The notes under the pieces are model-generated. The model ran no database searches. It saw only the letters and a list, made by a program, of their open reading frames with translations, and was not told the origin of the DNA. Below, one piece after another: positions 43,923-52,179 of a stretch of DNA of 64,000 bases. The stretch's first letter is position 1, and every line of letters starts with the position of its first letter. The stretch is from Halorientalis pallida (lineage in GTDB: Archaea; Halobacteriota; Halobacteria; Halobacteriales; Haloarculaceae), in contig NZ_RDFA01000001.1 in NCBI RefSeq assembly GCF_004118325.1, positions 822,838 to 886,837 on the forward strand, in the 5' to 3' direction. Position numbers and translations under genes: made by a program.

Positions 43923-45241
43923 GCGACGCAGACTCCCCCCACGACCCAGGCGTACCGGACGACGAGATCCCCGACGACGAGTTCGAGCCCGTCGACGTGT
44001 TCCCCGAGTCGGAACTGGACCTGCGCTCCGGGGCCGACGACTGTTACAAATGCTCGACCTGCGACACGAACTGTCCGGTCGCCGAGGTCGACGACGAGTT
44101 CCCCGGCCCGAAGTTCCAGGGGCCCGAACAGTGGCGGCTCAAGCGCAAGGACGACCGGGAGATCGACCCCTCCATTATGGATTGCTCGAACTGCATGCGC
44201 TGTGACAACGCCTGCCCGTCCGACGTGCCCCTCAGTCAGATGCACAACGAGGCCCGCGCCGAGTACGTCGACGAGCAGATGAGCAAACTCTCGGTGGAGT
44301 ACTGGCGCAACCGCGTCCTCGCCAACTACCGCAAAGGGGCGTGGCTCGGGAGCAAGTTCCCGCGCCTGACCAACGCCCTCGCGAACAACGGCCCCCTCAG
44401 GAAACTCGGCGAGAAACTGTTCGGCCTCACTGCCGAACGTGAGTTCCCCGCCTTCGCCACGCAGACGTTCAGGGAGTGGTGGGCGGAACGAGGTGGCGCG
44501 CAGGTTCAGAGCGAGGAGAAACGCGTCGCCTACTTCCACGGCTGTTACGCCAACTACAACACCCCCGAAGTGGCCAAAGCGATGGTCCGAACCTTCGAGC
44601 AGTTCGGCTACGAGATCGTCGTCCCCGAGCAGGGCTGTTCGGGTACCCCCATGTTCGCCAACGGGATGCTCGACGACGCCCGCCGGGACGCAGCGACCAA
44701 CATCTCGTCGTTCTCGGAGTTGATCGACGAGGGCTACGACGTGATCTGTTCCTGCACCTCCTGCTCGATGGCGCTGCGCCAGGAGTATCCGGAGCTCTTT
44801 ACGTTCGAGGGCACCGCCGACGTGGCGGCCCACACCTACGAGGCCCTGGAGTATCTGCGCATCCACGAGGATCTCCGCGGGGCGCTCGCCGGCGCGGAGG
44901 TCGACGGGGACGGCGAGGACCTGGCCTACCACGCGCCCTGTCACGCTCGCAACCAGGGGCTGGCTCGGCAGGCCGTGGAGTTGTTCCGGGATCTGGACGG
45001 CGTCGCGGTCGAGGACGTGGGCGACTCCTGTTCGGGCATCTCGGGGACGTACGGCTGGAAGGCCGAGAAGTACGAGAAGTCCATGGCCATCGGCGAGGAG
45101 ATGTTCGAGGAGATGGACGAGGCCGAGGGTCGGACCGGGATGACGGAGTGTCCGACCTGTGCGATGCAGATGGAACACGGGACGGGCTACGATATCCGCC
45201 ACCCGCTGGAGATTCTGGAGGCGGCGCTGGTCGAGAGCTGA
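43919..45241 (+). CDS. glpC: Glycerol-3-phosphate dehydrogenase subunit C (iron-sulfur, heterodisulfide-reductase-like)
   Basis: A 440-residue Fe-S subunit that passes electrons from GlpAB to the quinone pool. Two ferredoxin clusters: CYKCSTCDTNCPVAE near residue 42 and CSNCMRCDNACPSD near 90. Two CCG domains follow (HGCYANYN...GCSGTP, CSCTSCS; and HAPCHARNQG...DSCSGISGTYG, CPTCAMQ). The N-terminal 30 residues are an acidic extension. It starts with GTG inside the glpB stop. The complex sits at the membrane; no transmembrane helix is evident, so attachment is peripheral. Confidence 0.95.
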   Translation: MSDADSPHDPGVPDDEIPDDEFEPVDVFPESELDLRSGADDCYKCSTCDTNCPVAEVDDEFPGPKFQGPEQWRLKRKDDREIDPSIMDCSNCMRCDNACPSDVPLSQMHNEARAEYVDEQMSKLSVEYWRNRVLANYRKGAWLGSKFPRLTNALANNGPLRKLGEKLFGLTAEREFPAFATQTFREWWAERGGAQVQSEEKRVAYFHGCYANYNTPEVAKAMVRTFEQFGYEIVVPEQGCSGTPMFANGMLDDARRDAATNISSFSELIDEGYDVICSCTSCSMALRQEYPELFTFEGTADVAAHTYEALEYLRIHEDLRGALAGAEVDGDGEDLAYHAPCHARNQGLARQAVELFRDLDGVAVEDVGDSCSGISGTYGWKAEKYEKSMAIGEEMFEEMDEAEGRTGMTECPTCAMQMEHGTGYDIRHPLEILEAALVES

Positions 45242-45309
45242 TCGCGAGACCGATTCGGGGTCGGGGTGAACCGGCCGGGAACAGTTTCCAGCGTGAAACG
45301 CGCCGGAAC

Positions 45310-45316
45310 TTTATAT
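45310..45316 (+). promoter_or_regulatory. TATA element of the MuF-like gene
   Basis: TTTATAT, 24 bases before ATG 45341. It supports the start MGLRSWVTG over in-frame upstream codons. Confidence 0.6.
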
Positions 45317-45340
45317 CGGAGACACGGGATAGCAGGGGAC

Positions 45341-45946
45341 ATGGGTTTGCGTAGCTGGGTCACCGGGTTGCTCGGCGACGGGGTGGAGGCGACCGAGGAC
45401 AGCGAGGGACGAAGTCCCTCTGTCAGCCGGCCGCAGGCCGGCGACGCCGGCGACGGACAGCTCGAACTCGCCGTCGACGTAGAGCGTCGCGCCGGGTCGA
45501 TCCTGGAGCATTACGGGCTCTCGGGCGAGGACGCCCGCCAGGTCGCGGAGATTCTGTCCGCGGAACTGGCCCGGGAAGAGGGCTATGCCCGGTCGATGAT
45601 CGCCGACCGGGTCGCCCGGGAACTCGACATGGACGCGGACCGCGCCCGGACTATCGTCGACACGGAGGTCGCGTCGATCCGGAACCTGGCCCGCGTCCGG
45701 AAGTTCACCGAGCAGGCCGGCGACGAGGTCCGGTTCCGCTGGATCGATTCGGTCGGCAATGACGACTCGCCGGTGTGTGCGGACGTCCGGACGGCCATCG
45801 ACGAACGCGGGCCGGTCAGCCTCGGCGAACTGCAGTCGATCATCCGCGAGGCGGCCGGCGAACATCCGTCGGGGACGCCCGAACGAGCGGACGACCTCGT
45901 TCCTCACGAGCAGTGTCGTCACACCGTCGTCCGGCACGTGGAGTGA
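45341..45946 (+). CDS. Helical protein with C-terminal domain resembling phage MuF / gp7 head-morphogenesis ends
   Basis: A 201-residue protein. Residues about 45-115 are helical (SILEHYGLSGEDARQVAEIL, ARSMIADRVARELDMDADRAR, TIVDTEVASIRNLARV). The last 75 residues read FRWIDSVGNDDSPVCADV and end DLVPHEQCRHTVVRHV. The WxxxxDxxxCxxC...HPxCRC layout of MuF/gp7 minor head proteins is similar, with one Cys of the first pair missing. No other phage genes are nearby, so it is probably a domesticated haloarchaeal gene. Residues about 24-38 are encoded by two hairpin repeats. Confidence 0.6.
   Translation: MGLRSWVTGLLGDGVEATEDSEGRSPSVSRPQAGDAGDGQLELAVDVERRAGSILEHYGLSGEDARQVAEILSAELAREEGYARSMIADRVARELDMDADRARTIVDTEVASIRNLARVRKFTEQAGDEVRFRWIDSVGNDDSPVCADVRTAIDERGPVSLGELQSIIREAAGEHPSGTPERADDLVPHEQCRHTVVRHVE
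45404..45442. repeat. Two triloop hairpins inside a coding sequence
   Basis: GAGGGAC-gaa-GTCCCTC (45404-45420) and GCCGGCC-gca-GGCCGGC (45426-45442), both perfect 7-base-pair stems with 3-base loops separated by 5 bases. They have the same build as the hairpins at 25583-25724 and encode a low-complexity stretch of the MuF-like protein (SEGRSPSVSRPQAGD). Confidence 0.6.
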
Positions 45947-45947
45947 G

Positions 45948-47867
45948 TCAGGGGACCGCTTCGTCCTCCAGTGCGGGTTCGTCGCCGACGAGTCCGGTGA
46001 TCTCGAAGCGAGCACCACCGGGAGACTCGCCGGGTTCGCCTCCCGAGTCCCCGCCTTTACGGCCCGCGGAACGGCGTTTCGCGTCGCTTTCGGTCACGTT
46101 GATCCGCCAGCCGTGGGCGTCGACGATGGTCCTGACGATGGACAGGCCGAGTCCGGTCCCGTCCTCGCTGGTGGTGTACCCCTGCTCCAGGACGGCCTCG
46201 CGTTCGTCCTCGGGGATGCCCGGGCCGTCGTCGGCGACGTAGAACCCACGGGGACCGGTCACGCCTCGCTCGTCCCCGTCCGGCTCACCGTCGATCACGC
46301 CGACGGTCACCGTCACCACGTGGTCTTCGGACGGGTCGGCGTCCGCTCGCGAGTCGGGATCCGTTGAACCGTGTTCGATACTGTTCCGAAACAGATTCTC
46401 GAACAGTTGCAGGAGGCGGTTCCGGTCGGCCTCGAACTCGGCGTCGTCCCGACACTCCAGAGTCGCCCGGTCGGTGTCGACGTTCGCCCAGGCCTCCGTG
46501 GCGACGCCACGGAGCGAGACCGGTTCGGTCTCGTCGACGGTCTGTCCCTGCCGGGCGAGCGTCAGTACGTCCTCGATGATGACTTCCATCCGCTCGTGGG
46601 CGTTCTCCGCACGGTCGAGGAACTCGAACTGCTCGTTCCGGCGGGTCAACTCGATCGCGCCCGACGCGACGTTCAGCGGGTTCCGGAGGTCGTGGGAGAC
46701 GATCCCGGCGAAATCTTCGAGTTGTTCGTTCTGTCGTCTGAGTTCGGCGGTCCGCTGTTCGAGGGTCTGTTTGCGGCGCTCGCGCTCGGTCACGTCGTGG
46801 ATCAACGAGACGCGGCCGGTCGCGCCCGCCCCGTCGAGTTCGGTGATCATCACGTCGAAACAGCGCTTCTCGCCGGTCGGCGTCCGGACCCAGACGCCGG
46901 AGAAGTTGCCGGCGACGCCCGGGTCGAGGAGTCGCGTATCGTCGTCGTCGACGAAGATGTCCGGCGGGAGGACTTCTTCGAGCGGGCGGCCGACCACGCG
47001 GGCGTCGGGGTCGCCGAGGATCTTCCGACCCATCGGGTTGATGTCGACGACGCGGTTGCGGTGGTCGGTCACGAGCATCCCGCCGCCCATCTCCTCGATC
47101 ATCGCGGTCCGGGCGACCGGCGCGAGGCTCTTGGACTGTGAGCCGAACAGTTCGAGGATCGGCTTCAGCGGGAGGAACCCGTAGGACCGGTAGCCGACGA
47201 ACACCAGCAGGGAGAGCGAACCGAACACGAGGTTCGCCAGCGGGGCGAGCGTGTACTGTGGCACGGGGCTCAGGCCGAGGGTACTCAGCAGGTGACAGCC
47301 CGTCAGCAACAGGCTGTACGTCAGAAAAAAGAAGGTGCGTTTCCGGTAGACGTTCCGGGAGCCGACGAACTTCCCGAACAGGTAGTAGTCGCCGACGAAC
47401 AGCAGCGTGTACGAGTAGGCGACGACGCCCCAGAAGACGGGGCCGAAGTCGGCCGCGAGCGTGGGCTGACCGGCGTGACCGAGACGGACTGGACCGACGC
47501 CGACGGCGCCAGCGACGCTCAGGACGCCGACGGCGAAGACGGCGACCGGAACGACCGACAGACCGGCCACGAGTCGCGTCGAGACCGCGCCCGTGTGGCC
47601 CGTGTACTGGCGGGCGAAGAGGAACAGCGCCGCGCCGATAAAGGACATCGCGAACAGCGAGAGGGCGGCCCCGGCGGCCACGGCCACCTGCCCGCCAGCG
47701 ACGACGAGCGCCTGCCCGAACGCCCACAGCGCAAGACTGACCTCGACGAACATCAACGGCGTCGTTCCCGACTTCGGTCGTTCGTTCCAGAGAAACGCCG
47801 CGACCGCAGTCGAGAGCGCACCGGAGATGACGAGCAACCCTGCGAGCACAGGGATGCCGGTTTGCAT
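45948..47867 (-). CDS. 7TM-PAS sensor histidine kinase
   Basis: A 639-residue membrane kinase. An N-terminal 7TM region (HisKA_7TM type, residues about 1-225) is followed by a PAS domain (MLVTDHRNRVVDINPMGRKIL, about 265-380) and a short coiled linker. The HisKA H-box is FAGIVSHDLRNPLNVASGA near 390. The ATPase domain shows the N-box LFENLFRNSIEHG near 505, G1 VADDGPGIPED near 565 and G2 GTGLGLSIVRTIV near 590. The input signal is unknown. Start: ATG 47867 (MQTGIPVLAG) is preferred; GTG 47888 is in frame. No response regulator is adjacent. Confidence 0.93.
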   Translation of the reverse strand: MQTGIPVLAGLLVISGALSTAVAAFLWNERPKSGTTPLMFVEVSLALWAFGQALVVAGGQVAVAAGAALSLFAMSFIGAALFLFARQYTGHTGAVSTRLVAGLSVVPVAVFAVGVLSVAGAVGVGPVRLGHAGQPTLAADFGPVFWGVVAYSYTLLFVGDYYLFGKFVGSRNVYRKRTFFFLTYSLLLTGCHLLSTLGLSPVPQYTLAPLANLVFGSLSLLVFVGYRSYGFLPLKPILELFGSQSKSLAPVARTAMIEEMGGGMLVTDHRNRVVDINPMGRKILGDPDARVVGRPLEEVLPPDIFVDDDDTRLLDPGVAGNFSGVWVRTPTGEKRCFDVMITELDGAGATGRVSLIHDVTERERRKQTLEQRTAELRRQNEQLEDFAGIVSHDLRNPLNVASGAIELTRRNEQFEFLDRAENAHERMEVIIEDVLTLARQGQTVDETEPVSLRGVATEAWANVDTDRATLECRDDAEFEADRNRLLQLFENLFRNSIEHGSTDPDSRADADPSEDHVVTVTVGVIDGEPDGDERGVTGPRGFYVADDGPGIPEDEREAVLEQGYTTSEDGTGLGLSIVRTIVDAHGWRINVTESDAKRRSAGRKGGDSGGEPGESPGGARFEITGLVGDEPALEDEAVP

Positions 47868-48008
47868 GGCTAGATCTCGTCGTTTCACCGGTTAAGTGTA
47901 CGCACGAAGGTATCAGTGATGATAACAGAATGGGAGGAATCGGGGGTCACGGCGATCTGTCGCTGCCCCGACCCACACGCATTTTCGCGTGCGGGTCGAA
48001 CCGGAGGT

Positions 48009-49091
48009 ATGGATCTCGCCACCGTGCTCGACGAGTTCACCGCGCGGGACTGGCAGGTCGCGGCCGACGACGCCGGTCCGCTCCGCGTTGCCGTGGTGGG
48101 GCTCGGCTGGTGGACCCGGGAGGAAGCGATCCCCGCTATCGCCGACTCGCGACTGTGTGAGACGACCGTCGCCGTCAGCCGGACCCGGGAGAAGGCCCGC
48201 GAGGTCGCGAACGGCGTCGACGGGATCGAACACGGCCTCTCGGGCGAGGCGTTCCACGACGGCGCGGCGACCGACGCGTACGACGCCGTCTACGTCGCGA
48301 CGCCCAACGCCACTCACCTCGAATACGTCGAGTCGGCCGCGGATTTCGGGAAGGCCGTCCTCTGTGAGAAGCCGATGGAAGCCAGCGTGGGGCGGGCCGA
48401 ACGGATGGTCGCGGCCGCCGACAGCGCCGACATCACGCTGATGATCGCCTACCGGATGCACACCGAACCCGCCGTGCGCCGGGTCAGGGACCTCCTCCGG
48501 GAGGGACTACTCGGCGATCCCGTCGCCGTCCACGGCCACATGTCCCAGCCACTGCTGGAGATGATCCCGAACCCCGATCAGTGGCGGCTGGACCCCGAGT
48601 TGGCCGGCCCCGGAGCCTCCGTCACCGACATCGGGCTCTACCCGCTGAACACCGCCCGCTTCCTGCTCGAATCCGATCCCGTGGCCGTGCAGGCTTCCAC
48701 GGACTCCTCGGGTGAGGCCTTCGCCGACGTGCCCGACGAACGGGCCGCGTTCACCCTCGAATTTCCGGGGGGCGTGTTCGCGACCTGTACGGCCAGCCAG
48801 CACGCCACCCAGTCGAGTCACATCGAAGTGATCGGGACGGAGGGTCGCGCCCGTATCGACCCCGCGTTCTTCCCCAGCGAGCCACGGCAGGTGACCGTCG
48901 CCAGCGGCGGAACGACCGTCGACGTGGAGTTCGAGCAGGTCGACGAGATGCGCGAGGAGTTCGACTACTTCGCGGACTGCGTGCTCACTGGCCGGGACCC
49001 CGAGGGCGACGGCGCACACGGGCTGACCGACATGCGGCTCATCGAGGCGATCTACGAGGCCGGCGAGCGCGGCGAGCGGGTCGAGCTGTAG
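48009..49091 (+). CDS. xdh: Gfo/Idh/MocA oxidoreductase, D-xylose 1-dehydrogenase-like
   Basis: A 360-residue NADP-dependent aldose dehydrogenase. The Rossmann loop VAVVGLGWWTREEAIPA near residue 27 and EKPMEASVGRAERM near 120 are Gfo/Idh/MocA hallmarks. The start MDLATVLDEFTARDWQ and length match the haloarchaeal D-xylose dehydrogenase (also called gfo6), which oxidises xylose, and glucose less well, to the lactone. Next to gnaD it could serve oxidative hexose or pentose breakdown. ATG 48009 follows a GGAGG. Its stop abuts the gnaD stop. Confidence 0.78.
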   Translation: MDLATVLDEFTARDWQVAADDAGPLRVAVVGLGWWTREEAIPAIADSRLCETTVAVSRTREKAREVANGVDGIEHGLSGEAFHDGAATDAYDAVYVATPNATHLEYVESAADFGKAVLCEKPMEASVGRAERMVAAADSADITLMIAYRMHTEPAVRRVRDLLREGLLGDPVAVHGHMSQPLLEMIPNPDQWRLDPELAGPGASVTDIGLYPLNTARFLLESDPVAVQASTDSSGEAFADVPDERAAFTLEFPGGVFATCTASQHATQSSHIEVIGTEGRARIDPAFFPSEPRQVTVASGGTTVDVEFEQVDEMREEFDYFADCVLTGRDPEGDGAHGLTDMRLIEAIYEAGERGERVEL

Positions 49092-50330
49092 TCAGGCCGC
49101 ATCGAACAGTTCCGCACCGTCGACCACGTGCTCGGCCACCGAATCCATGTCCAGCGTGACCCCGAGCCCCGGCGCTTCGGGAACCTCGATCCGGCCGTCC
49201 TCGATGACCGATTCCTCGACCAGGTCCGCCCACCAGTCGAGTTCGTAGGAGTGGAATTCGACGGCCAGTGCGTTCGGGATCGACGTGCCCACGTGGGCAG
49301 CGGCGACGGTGGCCACCGGTGAGGAGACGTTGTGCATCGCCACGGGGACGTAGTGCTGGTTGGCCACGTCGGCGATCTTCCGGGTCTCGCGCATCCCGCC
49401 GACTTTGGGCATGTCGGGGGCGACGATGTCGACGGCCCCGCGTTCGATCAGCCGCCGGAGTTCCGTCACGCGATACCGGTTCTCCCCGACCGTGATCGGG
49501 GTCGTCGTCGAGCGCGTCACACGCTCCTGTACGTCGAGGTTCTCGGGAGGCACGGGGTCTTCGAGCCACCACACGTCGTACTCCTCGATGGCCGCTGCCA
49601 GCCGCTCGGCGGAGTTCCCCGAGAACGTCCAGTGGCAGTCGAAGGCCACGTCGGCCCGGTCGCGGACGCGCTCGGTGACCCGCTCGACGATCTCGGCCTT
49701 GTGACGGATCTCACCGGGCCGGAGGTGGCGGTTTGCGCGGTCCTTCTCGAGCCCGCTGGGCACGTCCAGGTCGAACTTCAGGGCGTCGTAGCCCAGCTCC
49801 TCGACGACGCGTTCGGCCTCGTCGGCGCAGGCCTCGGGGTCCGCTTCCTCTTCGGTGTGACAGTCGCAGTAGACCCGCACCGCGTCGCGGTACTTCCCGC
49901 CGAGCAGCTGGTACGCCGGCAGTTCGAGGATCTTCCCCGCGAGGTCGTGCAGCGCCACTTCGATGCCCGCGATGGCGGTGACGGTGACGCCTTCGACCGA
50001 CCCCTCGCCGGAGGTCTTCTGGACGAGGTGTTCGTAGAGCCGGTCGACGTCGAGGGGGTTCTCGCCCACGAGGAAGGGTTTCATCCGCGCGATCAACTCG
50101 GGGACGCCCGCACCCCAGTAGGCCTCGCCGGTGCCGACGATGCCCGCGTCGGTGTACACGCGGACGAGCGTCCACGGGAAGTTGCCGTCGACCATCGTGG
50201 TCTGGACGTCCGTGATCTCCACGTCGCGGCCACCGCCGCGTTTCGCCCGGACGCCCATCGACTCGGCCGAGAGGTCCCGCATCGTGTACTCGGCGTTGGG
50301 GTCGCGAAGCGTCTCGTAGTCGATTCCCAT
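49092..50330 (-). CDS. gnaD: D-gluconate dehydratase (enolase superfamily)
   Basis: Dehydrates gluconate to 2-keto-3-deoxygluconate, the KdgK substrate. 412 residues. The opening (MGIDYETLRDPNAEYTMRDLS) matches the haloarchaeal gluconate dehydratase. The lid domain (about 40-150) and barrel follow, with KFDLDVPSG near 188, metal ligands in AFDCHWT near 228, WWLEDPVPPEN near 255 and VGENRY near 283, and MHNVSSPVA near 330 with the catalytic histidine. A xylonate dehydratase is an alternative. Last gene of a leftward group with the 98-residue membrane gene and the aldolase. Confidence 0.85.
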   Translation of the reverse strand: MGIDYETLRDPNAEYTMRDLSAESMGVRAKRGGGRDVEITDVQTTMVDGNFPWTLVRVYTDAGIVGTGEAYWGAGVPELIARMKPFLVGENPLDVDRLYEHLVQKTSGEGSVEGVTVTAIAGIEVALHDLAGKILELPAYQLLGGKYRDAVRVYCDCHTEEEADPEACADEAERVVEELGYDALKFDLDVPSGLEKDRANRHLRPGEIRHKAEIVERVTERVRDRADVAFDCHWTFSGNSAERLAAAIEEYDVWWLEDPVPPENLDVQERVTRSTTTPITVGENRYRVTELRRLIERGAVDIVAPDMPKVGGMRETRKIADVANQHYVPVAMHNVSSPVATVAAAHVGTSIPNALAVEFHSYELDWWADLVEESVIEDGRIEVPEAPGLGVTLDMDSVAEHVVDGAELFDAA

Positions 50331-50371
50331 GGCGTCCGTTCCACGCGCGTGGCCTAAAAGGGTACGCGGGG

Positions 50372-50668
50372 TCACTCGGCGTCGTCGTCCTCGACTAGTT
50401 CGTCGAGTTCCCGGCGGAGTTCGTGTCGGTCGGAGTCGATGTCGGCGTTGAGCCGCTTGAGATAGACGAAAAAGAGCAATACGAGGCTGGCGGCGACCGC
50501 CAGTACGGCGACGAAGCCGGCCAAGAGCTGTGCGGTCGGGCTGTTCTGGATAGCGGCGAGGATCATGATCGCGACCCCGACCAGCAACAGGACGACGACC
50601 GTGGGAAGGGTGACCAGCCGACTGAGCGACCGCAACATGTCACCGAGTCGCCCCGGCAATAGCATCAA
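50372..50668 (-). CDS. Small two-helix membrane protein with acidic tail
   Basis: A 98-residue protein with two hydrophobic helices (about residues 22-42 and 47-68), then a charged coil (KRLNADIDSDRHELRRELDELVEDDDAE). It lies between the aldolase and gnaD, 13 and 41 bases from them, so it is probably transcribed with both. No family recognised. ATG 50638 (MLRSLSRL) is a shorter start option. Confidence 0.6.
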   Translation of the reverse strand: MMLLPGRLGDMLRSLSRLVTLPTVVVLLLVGVAIMILAAIQNSPTAQLLAGFVAVLAVAASLVLLFFVYLKRLNADIDSDRHELRRELDELVEDDDAE

Positions 50669-50681
50669 CGTTTGGGATGGA

Positions 50682-51593
50682 TCAGAGCAGGCCGAGGTCC
50701 TCGAGGTCTCTCCGCAGGGCGGCGCGGTCGTCTTCGTCCATCCGGCGGAGCGGCCGCCGGAGCGGCCCCACGTCGAAGTCGAGGTCGCGCAGGGAGAGCG
50801 CGGTCTTGACGCCGGCCATGTAGGGCCCGCGTTTCATCACGTCGCGCACGTCGTAGACGTGGCTCTGCAACTCGCGAGCGCGGGCCTCGTCGCCGTCGGC
50901 GTAGGCCTCGTAGAGGTCGACGACGAGTTCGGGGAAGGCGTTGGCGACGGCGCTCACCAGTCCGGAACAGCCGACTTCCAGCCCGGGGAACAGAAGCGAG
51001 TCCGACCCGGCGAGGAAACTCAACTCGGGGTGGCGGTCGATGGCCTGTGCGAGCCAGGGCACGTCCTTGCTGGAGTCTTTCAGTCCCGCGATCCCGTCGA
51101 TGGCGGCGATAGAGTCGAGCGCGGCCAGTGAGAGTTCGTTGCCGGTCCGAGAGGGGATGTGGTAGACGTACACCGGCACGTCGACGGCCGCGGCGACCCG
51201 GCGGTAGTGGTCCACGGCCGCCTCGTCGGAGAGCGGGTAGTAGTACGGCGTGACGACGATGACGCCGTCAGCGCCGGCGTCGACCGCGTGTTCTGCGTTG
51301 GCGACCGTCCGTCGCGTGCTCGGTGTGCCCACCCCAGGGACCACGGGCACAGACTCGATCTCGTCGACGACGGTCTCGACGACCTGGCGGCGTTCGGCGG
51401 GCGTCAGGAGGGGGAACTCGCCGTTCGTTCCGAGGGGAAAGACGCCGTGACAGCCCGCCTCGACGACGAAGCGGGCGTGGGCCGCGGTCGCGTCGAGGTC
51501 GACCGACTCGTCGGCGTCGAAGGCCGTAACGATCGGTGGCACCACACCGTGCAGGGAGAGCGGATCGTCGCTCCTGGCGGTCGGATCTGCCAT
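50682..51593 (-). CDS. DapA/NAL-family aldolase, probable 2-keto-3-deoxygluconate aldolase
   Basis: A 303-residue class I aldolase. GVVPPIVTAFDADESVD, FPLGTNGEFPLLTPAERR (the GTNGE variant of the family GTTGE), the tyrosine in VTPYYYPLS and VYVYHIPSRTGNELS near 145, and the Schiff-base lysine in IAGLKDSSKD near 172 are all present. The family includes dihydrodipicolinate synthase, N-acetylneuraminate lyase and KDG aldolase. With gnaD two genes downstream, KDG cleavage to pyruvate and glyceraldehyde is most likely, and no lysine-biosynthesis genes are nearby. It starts at MADPTARSDDPL. Confidence 0.78.
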   Translation of the reverse strand: MADPTARSDDPLSLHGVVPPIVTAFDADESVDLDATAAHARFVVEAGCHGVFPLGTNGEFPLLTPAERRQVVETVVDEIESVPVVPGVGTPSTRRTVANAEHAVDAGADGVIVVTPYYYPLSDEAAVDHYRRVAAAVDVPVYVYHIPSRTGNELSLAALDSIAAIDGIAGLKDSSKDVPWLAQAIDRHPELSFLAGSDSLLFPGLEVGCSGLVSAVANAFPELVVDLYEAYADGDEARARELQSHVYDVRDVMKRGPYMAGVKTALSLRDLDFDVGPLRRPLRRMDEDDRAALRRDLEDLGLL

Positions 51594-51714
51594 CGGTACC
51601 ACCCACCACGGCCGGGCGGGTAAGCCCTTTCCCGCACCCGACACCACCCAACCAATTCTCTTTTTCGAGTGTGAGTTAACTTTTTCACGCTGGAGCCAGT
51701 ACGAGTGAGTATCC

Positions 51715-52011
51715 ATGTGCGACATCGACATCAGCCGCTCGCTCGCGGCGCGGGTTGGGGCCCAGGAAGCACACATCGGTGTGCGCGAGGGCGATACGGT
51801 ACGTGACGTGATCGACCGGCTCGCCGCCGAGTACGGCTCCCAGGTCGCAAGCGGCATGCTCGACGGGAATCGCCTGCGCTCGGACGTAATCGCCGTCCGC
51901 AATCCCGACACGGAACACGAATCGGTCACCGCCGACACGGCCCTCCAGCCCGGCGACAGTCTGGATTTCCACCTGACCTCCGAACACGAGAAAGTGAGCG
52001 GCTCGGCCTAA
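51715..52011 (+). CDS. MoaD/ThiS-like beta-grasp protein lacking C-terminal diglycine
   Basis: A 98-residue protein. HIGVREGDTVRDVIDRLAAEYG, a linker, then TADTALQPGDSLDFHLTSE follow the MoaD/ubiquitin-like order (strand-helix-strand with a final D-G/S-D-x-L-x-F-x strand). Unlike sulfur carriers and archaeal SAMP modifiers, it ends SGSA, not GG. It is thus unlikely to be thiocarboxylated or conjugated. A TATA-like gagttaacttttt lies about 30 bases before ATG 51715. A T-rich stop signal (52020-52030) follows it. Single-gene transcript, role unknown. Confidence 0.6.
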   Translation: MCDIDISRSLAARVGAQEAHIGVREGDTVRDVIDRLAAEYGSQVASGMLDGNRLRSDVIAVRNPDTEHESVTADTALQPGDSLDFHLTSEHEKVSGSA

Positions 52012-52019
52012 GACACTCT

Positions 52020-52031
52020 GTTTTTGCTTCT
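52020..52031 (+). terminator. U-rich termination signal after the beta-grasp gene
   Basis: gtttttgcttctt begins 9 bases past the stop at 52011 and is pyrimidine-rich, as expected for an archaeal intrinsic terminator. Confidence 0.45.
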
Positions 52032-52111
52032 TCGCGACCGCGGGGAGCGACTTCACTCACGGTCGTTCTACAGCTGGCACCCGAATCGTGGCAGGTGAAA
52101 CGAACCTCGGC

Positions 52112-52117
52112 TTTATT
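52112..52117 (+). promoter_or_regulatory. TATA element of the archaellin gene
   Basis: TTTATT with purine-rich gaaacgaacc just upstream as a possible BRE. The start codon at 52180 is 62 bases on, which leaves a leader of about 40 bases. Confidence 0.45.
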
Positions 52118-52179
52118 GACACCCATTCGGTAGCTGACAGCAGAAGTGATGGTCCGGAAGCACAGGCGGAACGGTCGGG

